Positions 1-5,033 of a DNA stretch of 5,033 nucleotides are shown in pieces; the first letter of the stretch is position 1; each line of letters opens with the position of its first letter. Location: assembly GCA_021847165.1 (NCBI GenBank), contig JAJZUH010000035.1, positions 1-5,033 of the forward strand, given 5' to 3'. This stretch comes from Pseudomonadota bacterium (GTDB taxonomy: Bacteria > Pseudomonadota > Gammaproteobacteria > Burkholderiales > Gallionellaceae). A program made the translations under genes and the position numbers. The notes below the pieces were generated by a model that saw nothing but the letters and a program-made list of their open reading frames with translations, had not been told where the DNA came from and searched no databases.

Positions 1-725
1 CTGAGCACGATGCTCTCGCGCCGCGCAAGATGGCGGTGCATCCATTCGATCTGGTCCGCGTAGACGTTGGGGGTGGCCACCTCGACGGTGGTGGGAAGAT
101 TGATGATCACCTTGTTGTCCGGCGTCGCACCCCAGGCCGCAGTCACCGCATCGCAGATCTCGAGGGAGAAATCGAGCTCGGCGGCCGTGAAGGTTTCCGG
201 GCTGTATTCCAGTACCCACTCCGTCTCCGGCTGTTCTGCCGCCAACTGCCTGATCAGTTTCACGGCCGAGACGGCCATGTCGACGACTTCCGCCTTGTTC
301 ATGCCGAAAACGACATCGCGGAAGGTTTTCGAGACCGGGTTATAGACGTGCACGATGGCCCGCCGTGCGCCCCGCAGCGATTCCATCGTGCGGCGGATCA
401 GGTGTTCCCGCGCCTGGGTCAGCACTTCGATCGTGACATCCTCGGGAATATGCCCGCCCTCGATGAGTTCGCGCACGAAGTTGAAATCGGTGGCGGAAGC
501 CGACGGGAACGCCACCTCGATCTCCTTGAAGCCGATGTCGCAGAGCATACGGAACATGCGCATCTTGCGTTCGCCGTTCATCGGCTCGAACAGCGACTGG
601 TTGCCGTCGCGCAGGTCGGTACTCATCCAGATCGGCGGCTGTGTGATGGTGCGGTTCGGCCATTGGCGGTCGACAAGATCGACGGGCGGGAACGGCCGGT
701 ATTTGGTTTCGGGATGTCGCAACAT
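1..725 (-). CDS. leuA: 2-isopropylmalate synthase, N-terminal 241 residues (cut by window edge)
   Basis: LeuA condenses acetyl-CoA with 2-oxoisovalerate to give 2-isopropylmalate, the first committed step of leucine synthesis in the cytoplasm. The reading frame is open from the ATG at 725-723 to the window edge. It begins [20 protein letters not shown], which is typical of the long-form LeuA (roughly 550-640 residues in Pseudomonas and mycobacteria), not the short E. coli type. The family signature LRDGNQ-x(10)-K is intact at residues 38-54; R39 and D40 correspond to the catalytic Arg and metal-binding Asp. Further TIM-barrel motifs are [18 protein letters not shown] (64-81), VHVYNP (125-130) and EYSPETFT (173-180), where E177 probably matches an active-site Glu. 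The metal-binding His pair and the C-terminal leucine-feedback domain lie beyond the window. An AAGGAG ribosome binding site 8 nt upstream supports the start. The gene is divergent from an Lrp-type regulator, which suggests amino-acid control. Family assignment is very secure. Confidence 0.96.
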   Translation of the reverse strand, partial: MLRHPETKYRPFPPVDLVDRQWPNRTITQPPIWMSTDLRDGNQSLFEPMNGERKMRMFRMLCDIGFKEIEVAFPSASATDFNFVRELIEGGHIPEDVTIEVLTQAREHLIRRTMESLRGARRAIVHVYNPVSKTFRDVVFGMNKAEVVDMAVSAVKLIRQLAAEQPETEWVLEYSPETFTAAELDFSLEICDAVTAAWGATPDNKVIINLPTTVEVATPNVYADQIEWMHRHLARRESIVL

Positions 726-733
726 GGCAGGGG

Positions 734-739
734 CTCCTT
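734..739 (-). promoter_or_regulatory. Ribosome binding site of leuA
   Basis: The minus strand reads AAGGAG here, 8 nt upstream of the leuA ATG. It fixes the start at 725 and agrees with the usual N-terminus of long-form LeuA. Confidence 0.85.
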
Positions 740-750
740 GGGTGATCGGT

Positions 751-775
751 TAAGAATCCAGCGGCTTGAATCTTA
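751..775. promoter_or_regulatory. Imperfect 25-bp dyad upstream of leuA, candidate operator
   Basis: This is an odd-length near-palindrome centred on 763. Outer arms TAAGA (751-755) and TCTTA (771-775) pair perfectly, then TC/GA and AGC/GCT pair, so 10 of 12 positions are symmetric. The mismatched pairs are 756/770 and 759/767. The innermost arms leave no room for an RNA loop, so a protein-binding DNA dyad is more plausible than an RNA hairpin. It lies 25 bp upstream of the leuA start codon. A weak -10-like TAAGAT (minus strand, 775-770) falls inside it, with a poor -35 (AGCACA) 17 bp further up, so a bound protein could block leuA transcription. No regulator is assigned from sequence; the divergent Lrp-type protein is the obvious candidate. 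Confidence 0.4.
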
Positions 776-829
776 GGGACAAACCCACGGCATGTGCTTG
801 CGTATTTCACCCTAAAAACATAGTTATCT

Positions 830-842
830 GCAATAATATTGC
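830..842. promoter_or_regulatory. 13-bp perfect palindrome in the leuA/regulator spacer, candidate operator
   Basis: GCAATAATATTGC is a perfect odd-length palindrome (six paired positions around 836). Its AT-rich core and GC-containing ends resemble the degenerate 15-bp sites bound by Lrp-family proteins. It overlaps the -35 element of the regulator's proposed promoter, so occupancy could repress that gene. It also overlaps a weak -35-like TTGCAG (833-828, minus strand) that could serve leuA, although the -10 at the matching distance (TGAAAT, 18-bp spacer) is poor. Binding is inferred from position and symmetry only. Confidence 0.45.
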
Positions 843-867
843 GTACTAACCGGATATTAAACATAAT
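839..867 (+). promoter_or_regulatory. Predicted sigma-70 promoter of the Lrp-type regulator
   Basis: A -35-like TTGCGT (839-844) is followed after exactly 17 bp by CATAAT (862-867), which matches the -10 consensus at five of six positions. Transcription would begin near 874, giving a leader of about 27 nt before the ATG at 901. The -35 match is weak (three of six). Two dyads overlap the promoter elements, a layout expected for a self-repressing regulator. Confidence 0.5.
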
Positions 868-870
868 ATC
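853..870. promoter_or_regulatory. Inverted repeat over the -10 region of the regulator promoter
   Basis: GATATTA (853-859) and TAATATC (864-870) are perfect 7-bp inverted arms around a 4-bp spacer (AACA). The dyad covers the predicted -10 CATAAT. Its centre is about 25 bp from the 13-bp palindrome upstream, a spacing that could place both on a similar face of the helix. A candidate autoregulatory site; the binding protein is inferred. Confidence 0.45.
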
Positions 871-878
871 TGCCAATC

Positions 879-888
879 AATCCGGATT
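879..888. promoter_or_regulatory. 10-bp palindrome AATCCGGATT in the regulator leader
   Basis: This perfect palindrome lies between the predicted transcription start (near 874) and the ribosome binding site AAGGA (891-895). Its 9-bp core AATCCGGAT recurs at 2603-2611 upstream of grpE, and CCGGAT also occurs at 850-855. It could be a downstream operator half of the array at 830-870 or a chance palindrome. Confidence 0.3.
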
Positions 889-900
889 AAAAGGAATCAT

Positions 901-1362
901 ATGCAACTCGACCGCTACGACCTGCAGATTCTGGATATCCTCCAGCAGGATGGGCGCATCAGCAACCAGGAGTTGGCCGACCGCATCAGCCTCACGCCGT
1001 CTCCCTGTCTGCGCCGCCTGCATGCACTGGAAGAATCCGGCCTGATCACCGGATACCGTGCAATGCTGGACGCAAAAAAACTGGGCTTGTCGTTAATGGC
1101 GCTGATCCTGATATCGCTGGACCAGCATACGCCCGAACGGCTGGGCAACTTCGAGGCAAAGGTCATGGATATCCCGGATGTGCTGGAATGCCTGCTCATC
1201 ACGGGACAGGATGCCGACTACCAGCTCAAGGTGGTCGTGAAGGACATGGATGCCTATCAGGAACTGCTGCTCAACCGCATCACCCGCATCGAGGGAGTCA
1301 CGGGCGTACATTCCAGCTTCGTATTGCGCAGAGTGATAGACAAAACGGCGTTGCCGCTCTGA
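901..1362 (+). CDS. Lrp/AsnC-family transcriptional regulator
   Basis: This 153-residue protein has the standard length and two-domain plan of the leucine-responsive regulatory protein family. Residues 4-60 form the N-terminal winged helix-turn-helix: LDRYDLQILDIL, then SNQELADRISLTPSPCLRRL (21-40) with the recognition helix, then HALEESGLITGY. The SPCLRR pattern is typical of Lrp-like members. Residues about 66-145 form the RAM (regulation of amino-acid metabolism) domain, including the effector-loop motif TGQDADY (101-107). Such proteins assemble as dimers to octamers and bind DNA dyads in response to an amino acid. The ATG at 901 has an AAGGA site 5 nt upstream. It is divergent from leuA with a 175-bp spacer full of dyads, so control of leuA and of itself is likely but inferred. 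The effector cannot be read from the sequence. A run of seven A (1074-1080) lies in the coding sequence, but the frame is intact. Confidence 0.93.
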   Translation: MQLDRYDLQILDILQQDGRISNQELADRISLTPSPCLRRLHALEESGLITGYRAMLDAKKLGLSLMALILISLDQHTPERLGNFEAKVMDIPDVLECLLITGQDADYQLKVVVKDMDAYQELLLNRITRIEGVTGVHSSFVLRRVIDKTALPL

Positions 1363-1364
1363 GC

Positions 1365-2534
1365 TTATGCTGCAGCCGTTTGGCCTCTTGCCATATAACG
1401 CAGCTTCCACCACATCAGGATCAGGCCCAGCAGGGCAGCAACTGCACTGAAAGAATACAGTGCCGATGCCCCCCAATTCTTCCAGATCGGGCCGCTCGCC
1501 AGGCCGCCGAGCATACCGCCCGCGCCGTAGGTGATGCTGCCGAACAGGGCCTGCCCCCTGGACTGGTGTCGCCCCTGAAAAAACTCATGCACCATGCCCA
1601 CCGAGGCGGCGTGGTAAGAACCGAAGGTCAGCGCGTGCAACATCTGCGCGAACAGCAGCAGCACGACGACATCCACCGCCCAGCCGATGAGCAGGAAACG
1701 CAGGATCGCCGCAACAAAGCTGGCCAGCAGGATACGCACAAAACCGAAGCGCCGCACCAGGCCGGGCATCAGGAAGAACACGCCGATCTCGCAGATCACC
1801 CCCAACGCCCACAACCCGCCCACCGCGCTCTTGGCGTAGCCGTGTTCGACCAGATAAATGGAATAGAAGGTGTAGTACGGGCCGTGCGCCACCGACATCA
1901 GGAAGCACGCACCGAACAGGGCAAGCACCCGGGGTTGCAGCACGATCTGCCTGATCGGCTGGTCGTCGGTGTGGTGCGCCAGCACCTCGGTCCTGGGGAT
2001 CTGCCGCGCAAAGACCAGGATGCCGACCTCGCACACCAGTCCCGCCCACAACAACCAGGCTATGGCGATGTAATCGAAGGCGTAACCCAGCCCCACCACC
2101 GTGACGATGAAGCCGATGGAGCCCCAGGAACGGATGCGCCCGTAATGCGCGGTGTTTTTGCCCAGATAGCTCAGTGTGGTCGCCTCCACCAGCGGCATGG
2201 AGGCACTCCAGAAGAAACTCATCAGCATCAGCACCAGGAACAGCCCCCAGAAACTGGTGGTGGCAAACACCCCAAGGTAAAACAAGGCGCTCAGGCTCGC
2301 CGCCACCTGCACCACCAGCAACCGTTTGCCGGTATGGTCGGCCAGCCAGCCCCAGATGCCCGGCGCCGCCATGCGCATGACCGGCTGGATCGACATCAGG
2401 ATGGATATCTCGATGGCGTCGAAATGGATGGACCTGAGGTAGAGGCTCCAGTAGGGCGAAAACATCCCCACGAAGGCGTAATAGAAAAAATAGAAGCCGG
2501 CAATGCGCCAGTGGTAATTCTTGGAAGCGGGCAT
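1365..2534 (-). CDS. Major-facilitator transporter, 3-phenylpropionate (HcaT)-like family
   Basis: This is a 389-residue inner-membrane protein with about 12 hydrophobic segments, matching the roughly 380-residue HcaT/MFS_1-like family. It opens NYHWRIAGFYFFYYAFVGMF (6-25) in the first membrane helix and carries the MFS loop motif GWLADHTGKR (62-71), the family-typical RIRSWGSIGF (133-142), and SYHAASVGMVHEFFQGRHQSRGQALFGS (306-333, given in part as a family-like stretch) before the last helices. The substrate is unknown; HcaT homologues are often annotated as carriers of phenylpropionate without proof. The start is uncertain. ATG at 2534 gives the usual family N-terminus but lacks a clear ribosome binding site; an in-frame ATG at 2564 adds ten residues ([10 protein letters not shown]) with a weak GAG upstream. 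The frame stays open further upstream into antisense grpE, which is not expected to be coding. It converges on the Lrp-type gene with only 2 nt between stop codons and diverges from grpE. Confidence 0.88.
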   Translation of the reverse strand: MPASKNYHWRIAGFYFFYYAFVGMFSPYWSLYLRSIHFDAIEISILMSIQPVMRMAAPGIWGWLADHTGKRLLVVQVAASLSALFYLGVFATTSFWGLFLVLMLMSFFWSASMPLVEATTLSYLGKNTAHYGRIRSWGSIGFIVTVVGLGYAFDYIAIAWLLWAGLVCEVGILVFARQIPRTEVLAHHTDDQPIRQIVLQPRVLALFGACFLMSVAHGPYYTFYSIYLVEHGYAKSAVGGLWALGVICEIGVFFLMPGLVRRFGFVRILLASFVAAILRFLLIGWAVDVVVLLLFAQMLHALTFGSYHAASVGMVHEFFQGRHQSRGQALFGSITYGAGGMLGGLASGPIWKNWGASALYSFSAVAALLGLILMWWKLRYMARGQTAAA

Positions 2535-2558
2535 AAACGATGAAACATCAGGAGCGGC

Positions 2559-2576
2559 CGGCATTATCTCATGCCG
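2559..2576. promoter_or_regulatory. Inverted repeat at the upstream end of the transporter gene
   Basis: CGGCAT (2559-2564) and ATGCCG (2571-2576) are perfect 6-bp arms around a 6-bp spacer. The left arm contains the alternative transporter start codon (2564-2562). As DNA it could be an operator; as RNA on the minus strand it would form a short hairpin in the transporter leader, covering that alternative start. Function is not established. Confidence 0.3.
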
Positions 2577-2597
2577 ACAATTATTTTCATGATCGCT

Positions 2598-2624
2598 CTT
2601 GAAATCCGGATCGGCGCCCCAACT
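2598..2624 (+). promoter_or_regulatory. Predicted sigma-32 heat-shock promoter of grpE
   Basis: CTTGAAA (2598-2604) is a full match to the sigma-32 -35 consensus. After 12 bp comes CCCCAACT (2617-2624), which matches the CCCCATNT -10 consensus at all but one defined position. Transcription would start about 2631, leaving a leader of roughly 20 nt before the grpE ATG. Both element quality and spacing fit RpoH promoters of E. coli chaperone genes. Confidence 0.8.
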
Positions 2625-2641
2625 AGACACCAGTCGAAAAC

Positions 2642-2647
2642 AGGAGG
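2642..2647 (+). promoter_or_regulatory. Ribosome binding site deciding the grpE start
   Basis: AGGAGG, a full anti-16S match, ends 4 nt before the ATG at 2652. It selects this start over an in-frame ATG at 2571, which would lie upstream of the predicted sigma-32 promoter and so could not be translated from that transcript. Confidence 0.85.
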
Positions 2648-2651
2648 CTAC

Positions 2652-3188
2652 ATGGAACAGCAAGAGAACACCCCGCAGAACGAGCAATCGCAAGCCAGCC
2701 CGGATGCTGCAGCAGCAACCGATGCCACGCCCAGCCTGGAGGACATGCTGAAGGCGGCCGAGCTCAAGGCGCAGGAGCACTATGACGCCTGGATGTATGC
2801 CAAGGCCGAAGGCGAGAACATCCGTCGCCGCGCTGCCGAAGATATCAGCAAGGCGCAAAAATTCGCCGTGGAACGTTTTTCCAACGAGATGCTGGCAGTA
2901 AAGGACAGCCTGGAAGCCGGCATGGCCGTGCAGACCGAAAACATCGAAAGCTTCAAGAGCGGCATGGAACTGACCCTTAAACAGCTCACCGGGGTATTCG
3001 AGAAATTCAATATCAAGGAAATCAACCCGGTTGGCGAAAAACTAGATCCGCACAAACACCAGGCCATCGGCATGGTGGAAAGCGACCAGCCGACCAATAC
3101 CGTGGTCAGCGTGATGCAGAAAGGCTACAGCCTGAACGACCGAGTACTGCGCCCCGCGCTGGTGATGGTGGCGAAAGCGAAGGACTAA
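2652..3188 (+). CDS. grpE: GrpE, nucleotide-exchange factor of DnaK
   Basis: GrpE is a cytoplasmic homodimer that opens the DnaK nucleotide-binding domain to release ADP, and so times the release of substrate; it also acts as a thermosensor. The protein has 178 residues, close to the usual 180-200. Residues 1-28 are a polar, Gln/Ala-rich disordered tail. Residues about 29-90 form the long dimerising coiled coil, with the conserved stretch [20 protein letters not shown] (49-68). Residues about 90-122 fit the helical-bundle region. The C-terminal beta-wing that touches DnaK carries the family signature [11 protein letters not shown] (131-141) and ends [18 protein letters not shown] (158-175). 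A strong ribosome binding site sets the start. It lies 133 bp upstream of dnaK in the same direction and has its own sigma-32-type promoter. No oddity in sequence; identity is secure. Confidence 0.97.
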   Translation: MEQQENTPQNEQSQASPDAAAATDATPSLEDMLKAAELKAQEHYDAWMYAKAEGENIRRRAAEDISKAQKFAVERFSNEMLAVKDSLEAGMAVQTENIESFKSGMELTLKQLTGVFEKFNIKEINPVGEKLDPHKHQAIGMVESDQPTNTVVSVMQKGYSLNDRVLRPALVMVAKAKD

Positions 3189-3194
3189 GACGTC

Positions 3195-3216
3195 CCCTCC
3201 CCCTCAAGGGGGAAGG
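3195..3216 (+). terminator. GC-rich hairpin between grpE and dnaK (attenuating terminator or RNA-processing stem)
   Basis: Seven nt after the grpE stop, TCCCCC (3198-3203) pairs with GGGGGA (3208-3213) around the tetraloop TCAA. Beyond one mismatch (3197/3214), CC (3195-3196) pairs with GG (3215-3216). The stem is strong, but what follows is AATAAATTAG, not a run of T, so it is not a canonical intrinsic terminator. It could partly end or protect the grpE transcript while dnaK is driven mainly from its own promoter. A dispersed intergenic repeat unit is another possibility that needs genome data. Confidence 0.5.
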
Positions 3217-3233
3217 AATAAATTAGCGGCACT

Positions 3234-3261
3234 CTTGAAATATCCAATGTCGCCCTGATGT
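3234..3261 (+). promoter_or_regulatory. Predicted sigma-32 heat-shock promoter of dnaK
   Basis: CTTGAAA (3234-3240) matches the sigma-32 -35 consensus fully. After 13 bp, CCTGATGT (3254-3261) matches CCCCATNT at five of seven defined positions, a weaker -10 than that of grpE. Transcription would begin about 3268, giving a leader of roughly 54 nt with an AAGGA ribosome binding site at 3310-3314. The -35 shares the 9-mer CTCTTGAAA with the grpE promoter. Confidence 0.72.
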
Positions 3262-3321
3262 TAGGCGGCAAGGCAACAACAGCATTCAAACAATCGAGCA
3301 TTCAACTGAAAGGAAAGCATC

Positions 3322-5033
3322 ATGGGAAAAATCATCGGTATCGACCTGGGCACGACGAACTCCTGCGTGGCCATCATGGAAAACGGCAAGACCAAGGTGA
3401 TCGAGAACGCCGAAGGCGCGCGCACCACCCCGTCCATCATCGCCTACATGGAAGACGGTGAAGTGCTGGTCGGCGCGCCCGCCAAGCGTCAGGCCGTGAC
3501 CAATCCCAAGAACACCCTGTACGGCGTGAAGCGCCTGATCGGCCGTCGCTTCGAGGAGCCGATGGTGCAGAAGGACATCAACATGGTCCCCTACTCCATC
3601 GTCAAGGCCAAGAACGGCGACGCATGGGTGAAGGTGCGCGACAAGGAAATTTCCGCGCCGGAAATCTCCGCGCAAGTGCTGGCCAAGATGAAGAAGACCG
3701 CCGAGGACTACCTGGGCGAGCCGGTCACCGAAGCCGTAATCACCGTTCCTGCGTATTTCAACGACTCGCAGCGCCAGGCAACCAAAGACGCCGGCCGCAT
3801 CGCCGGTCTGGAAGTGAAGCGCATCATCAACGAGCCGACCGCGGCTGCGCTGGCGTTCGGTCTGGACAAACAGGAAGGCGACCGCAAGATCGCCGTGTAT
3901 GACCTGGGCGGCGGCACCTTCGACATCTCCATCATCGACATCGCCGAGATCGACGGCGAGCATCAGTTCGAGGTGATGTCCACCAACGGCGACACCTTCC
4001 TCGGCGGCGAAGACTTCGACATGCGCGTGATCGACTTCCTGATCGACGAATTCAAGAAGGAGAACGGCATCGACCTGAAGAAGGACATGCTGGCCCTGCA
4101 GCGCCTGAAGGACGCAGCGGAAAAAGCCAAGATCGAACTGTCCTCGGCGCAGCAGACCGAAGTGAACCTGCCCTACATCACGGCGGATGCGACCGGTCCG
4201 AAACACCTGGCCGTGAAGATCACCCGCGCCAAGCTGGAAAGCCTGGTGGAAGACCTGATCGCGCGCACCATCGAGCCGTGCAAGATCGCGATGAAGGATG
4301 CGGGCGTGACCAACGCCGACATCGCCGACGTGATCCTGGTCGGCGGCCAGACCCGCATGCCCAAAGTGCAGGAAAAAGTGAAGGAATTCTTCGGCAAGGA
4401 AGCGCGCAAGGACGTGAACCCGGACGAGGCCGTGGCGGTTGGCGCGGCGATCCAGGGCGGCGTGCTGCAGGGCGAAGTGAAGGACGTGCTGCTGCTGGAC
4501 GTGACCCCGCTGTCGCTGGGCATCGAGACCATGGGCGGCGTGATGACCAAGCTCATCAAGAAGAACACCACGATCCCGACCAAGGCATCGCAGGTGTTCT
4601 CCACGGCCGAAGACAACCAGAATGCGGTAACCATCCACGTGCTGCAGGGCGAGCGCGAGATGTCTTCCGGCAACAAGAGCCTGGGCCAGTTCAACCTGTC
4701 CGACATCCCGCCCGCACCGCGCGGCATGCCGCAGATCGAGGTGACCTTCAACATCGACGCCAACGGCATCCTGCACGTGAGCGCCAAGGACAAGGCCACC
4801 AACAAGGAAGCCAACATCACCATCAAGGCCAGCTCCGGCCTGAGCGAGGAAGAAATCCAGCGCATGGTGGCCGATGCCGAAGCGCACGCCGACGAAGACA
4901 AGAAGGCCATGGAACTGGTGACCTCGCGCAACCAGCTGGACGCGCTGATCCATTCCACCAACAAGTCGATGAAGGATTACGGCGAGCAACTGTCCGCGGA
5001 TGAAAAATCCGCCATCGAAGCCGCGCTGAAGGA
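3322..5033 (+). CDS. dnaK: Hsp70 chaperone DnaK, first 570 residues (cut by window edge)
   Basis: DnaK binds exposed hydrophobic peptide segments in an ATP cycle driven by DnaJ (hydrolysis) and GrpE (exchange). The ATG at 3322 has an AAGGA site 7 nt upstream and gives the usual start [15 protein letters not shown]. All three Hsp70 signatures are present: IDLGTTNS (7-14), [13 protein letters not shown] (192-204) and [15 protein letters not shown] (337-351). Numbering matches E. coli without gaps, so key residues fall at the same positions: C15, catalytic K70, autophosphorylated T199, the interdomain linker VLLLD (389-393), and the peptide-binding residues M404, A429 and V436. The beta-sandwich substrate domain runs to about 505 and the helical lid begins [10 protein letters not shown] (507-516). 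About 70 C-terminal residues, including the disordered tail, lie past the window. It follows grpE with its own heat-shock promoter; dnaJ would be expected downstream. Confidence 0.99.
   Translation, partial: MGKIIGIDLGTTNSCVAIMENGKTKVIENAEGARTTPSIIAYMEDGEVLVGAPAKRQAVTNPKNTLYGVKRLIGRRFEEPMVQKDINMVPYSIVKAKNGDAWVKVRDKEISAPEISAQVLAKMKKTAEDYLGEPVTEAVITVPAYFNDSQRQATKDAGRIAGLEVKRIINEPTAAALAFGLDKQEGDRKIAVYDLGGGTFDISIIDIAEIDGEHQFEVMSTNGDTFLGGEDFDMRVIDFLIDEFKKENGIDLKKDMLALQRLKDAAEKAKIELSSAQQTEVNLPYITADATGPKHLAVKITRAKLESLVEDLIARTIEPCKIAMKDAGVTNADIADVILVGGQTRMPKVQEKVKEFFGKEARKDVNPDEAVAVGAAIQGGVLQGEVKDVLLLDVTPLSLGIETMGGVMTKLIKKNTTIPTKASQVFSTAEDNQNAVTIHVLQGEREMSSGNKSLGQFNLSDIPPAPRGMPQIEVTFNIDANGILHVSAKDKATNKEANITIKASSGLSEEEIQRMVADAEAHADEDKKAMELVTSRNQLDALIHSTNKSMKDYGEQLSADEKSAIEAALK

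Noticed and set aside
30..776. 248-codon plus-strand frame opposite leuA
   Set aside because: It is the antisense of a LeuA segment with intact family signatures, and its translation shows no domain.
340..876. 178-codon minus-strand frame overlapping leuA and its upstream spacer
   Set aside because: It is out of frame with the well-supported LeuA reading, is Arg/His/Pro-rich and contains no recognisable motif.
1035..1054. Inverted repeat ATCCGG / CCGGAT inside the regulator coding sequence
   Set aside because: The arms encode conserved helix-turn-helix-domain residues (ESG and TGY) and are only 6 bp long, so chance from codon use is the simpler explanation.
1074..1080. A AAA AAA slippery heptamer, in the correct phase for -1 frameshifting, in the Lrp-type gene
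   Set aside because: The -1 frame does stay open into the antisense frame of the transporter, but that product has no recognisable domain. The zero-frame protein is complete and of normal family length, and I saw no convincing downstream stimulatory structure.
1188..2543. 451-codon plus-strand reading frame across the end of the regulator gene and the whole transporter
   Set aside because: It is antisense to a clearly recognisable MFS transporter. Its translation is Gln/His/Arg/Pro-rich, without domains or a membrane pattern, as expected for the mirror of a GC-biased gene.
2571..2651. N-terminal extension of GrpE from an ATG at 2571
   Set aside because: The extension would include the sigma-32-type promoter at 2598-2624. 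The ATG at 2652 has a full AGGAGG site and gives the normal GrpE length.
3223..3234. TTAGC-GG-CACTC, resembling the left arm of the CIRCE operator (TTAGCACTC)
   Set aside because: Two extra bases interrupt the arm, and no GAGTGCTAA right arm follows at the required 9-bp spacing. The adjacent sigma-32-type elements explain heat control better.

Overview
This window reads as ordinary chromosomal DNA from a Gram-negative proteobacterium, most likely a betaproteobacterium. The coding DNA is moderately GC-rich and the leuA/regulator spacer is AT-rich. The grpE and dnaK genes are preceded by sigma-32-type heat-shock promoters, with no CIRCE operator in sight. The DnaK aligns with E. coli DnaK without gaps through the nucleotide-binding domain, and its wording (for example [12 protein letters not shown]) looks betaproteobacterial to me. 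A Nitrosomonadales/Gallionellaceae-like source is a guess from memory, not something the sequence proves.

Layout. Positions 1-725 (minus) hold the first 241 residues of the long-form 2-isopropylmalate synthase LeuA, cut by the window edge. Positions 726-900 are a divergent control region rich in dyad symmetries, including a fair sigma-70 promoter for the next gene. Positions 901-1362 (plus) encode a complete Lrp/AsnC-family regulator. Its stop codon lies 2 nt from the stop of a convergent major-facilitator transporter of the 3-phenylpropionate/HcaT-like family, at 1365-2534 (minus). Positions 2535-2651 are a second divergent control region with a sigma-32-type promoter. Positions 2652-3188 (plus) encode GrpE. 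Positions 3189-3321 contain a strong GC hairpin and a second sigma-32-type promoter. Positions 3322-5033 (plus) encode the first 570 residues of DnaK, cut by the window edge.

How the genes work together. There are two clear functional pairs. One is the first committed enzyme of leucine synthesis, divergent from an Lrp-type regulator that is a natural candidate to sense an amino acid and control leuA and itself. The other is the GrpE-DnaK chaperone machine, where GrpE is the nucleotide-exchange factor for DnaK. The two genes appear able to respond to heat shock separately because each has its own promoter. The transporter between the pairs has no evident link to either.

I see no mobile element, CRISPR array, tRNA, rRNA or unfamiliar gene cluster, and no evidence of a new biological system. 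The points most worth a second look are the dyads in the leuA/lrp-type spacer, the paired heat-shock promoters around a hairpin, and a palindrome (ATCCGGAT) found in both divergent control regions. The very long reading frames opposite dnaK and the transporter are best explained as shadows of the real genes.
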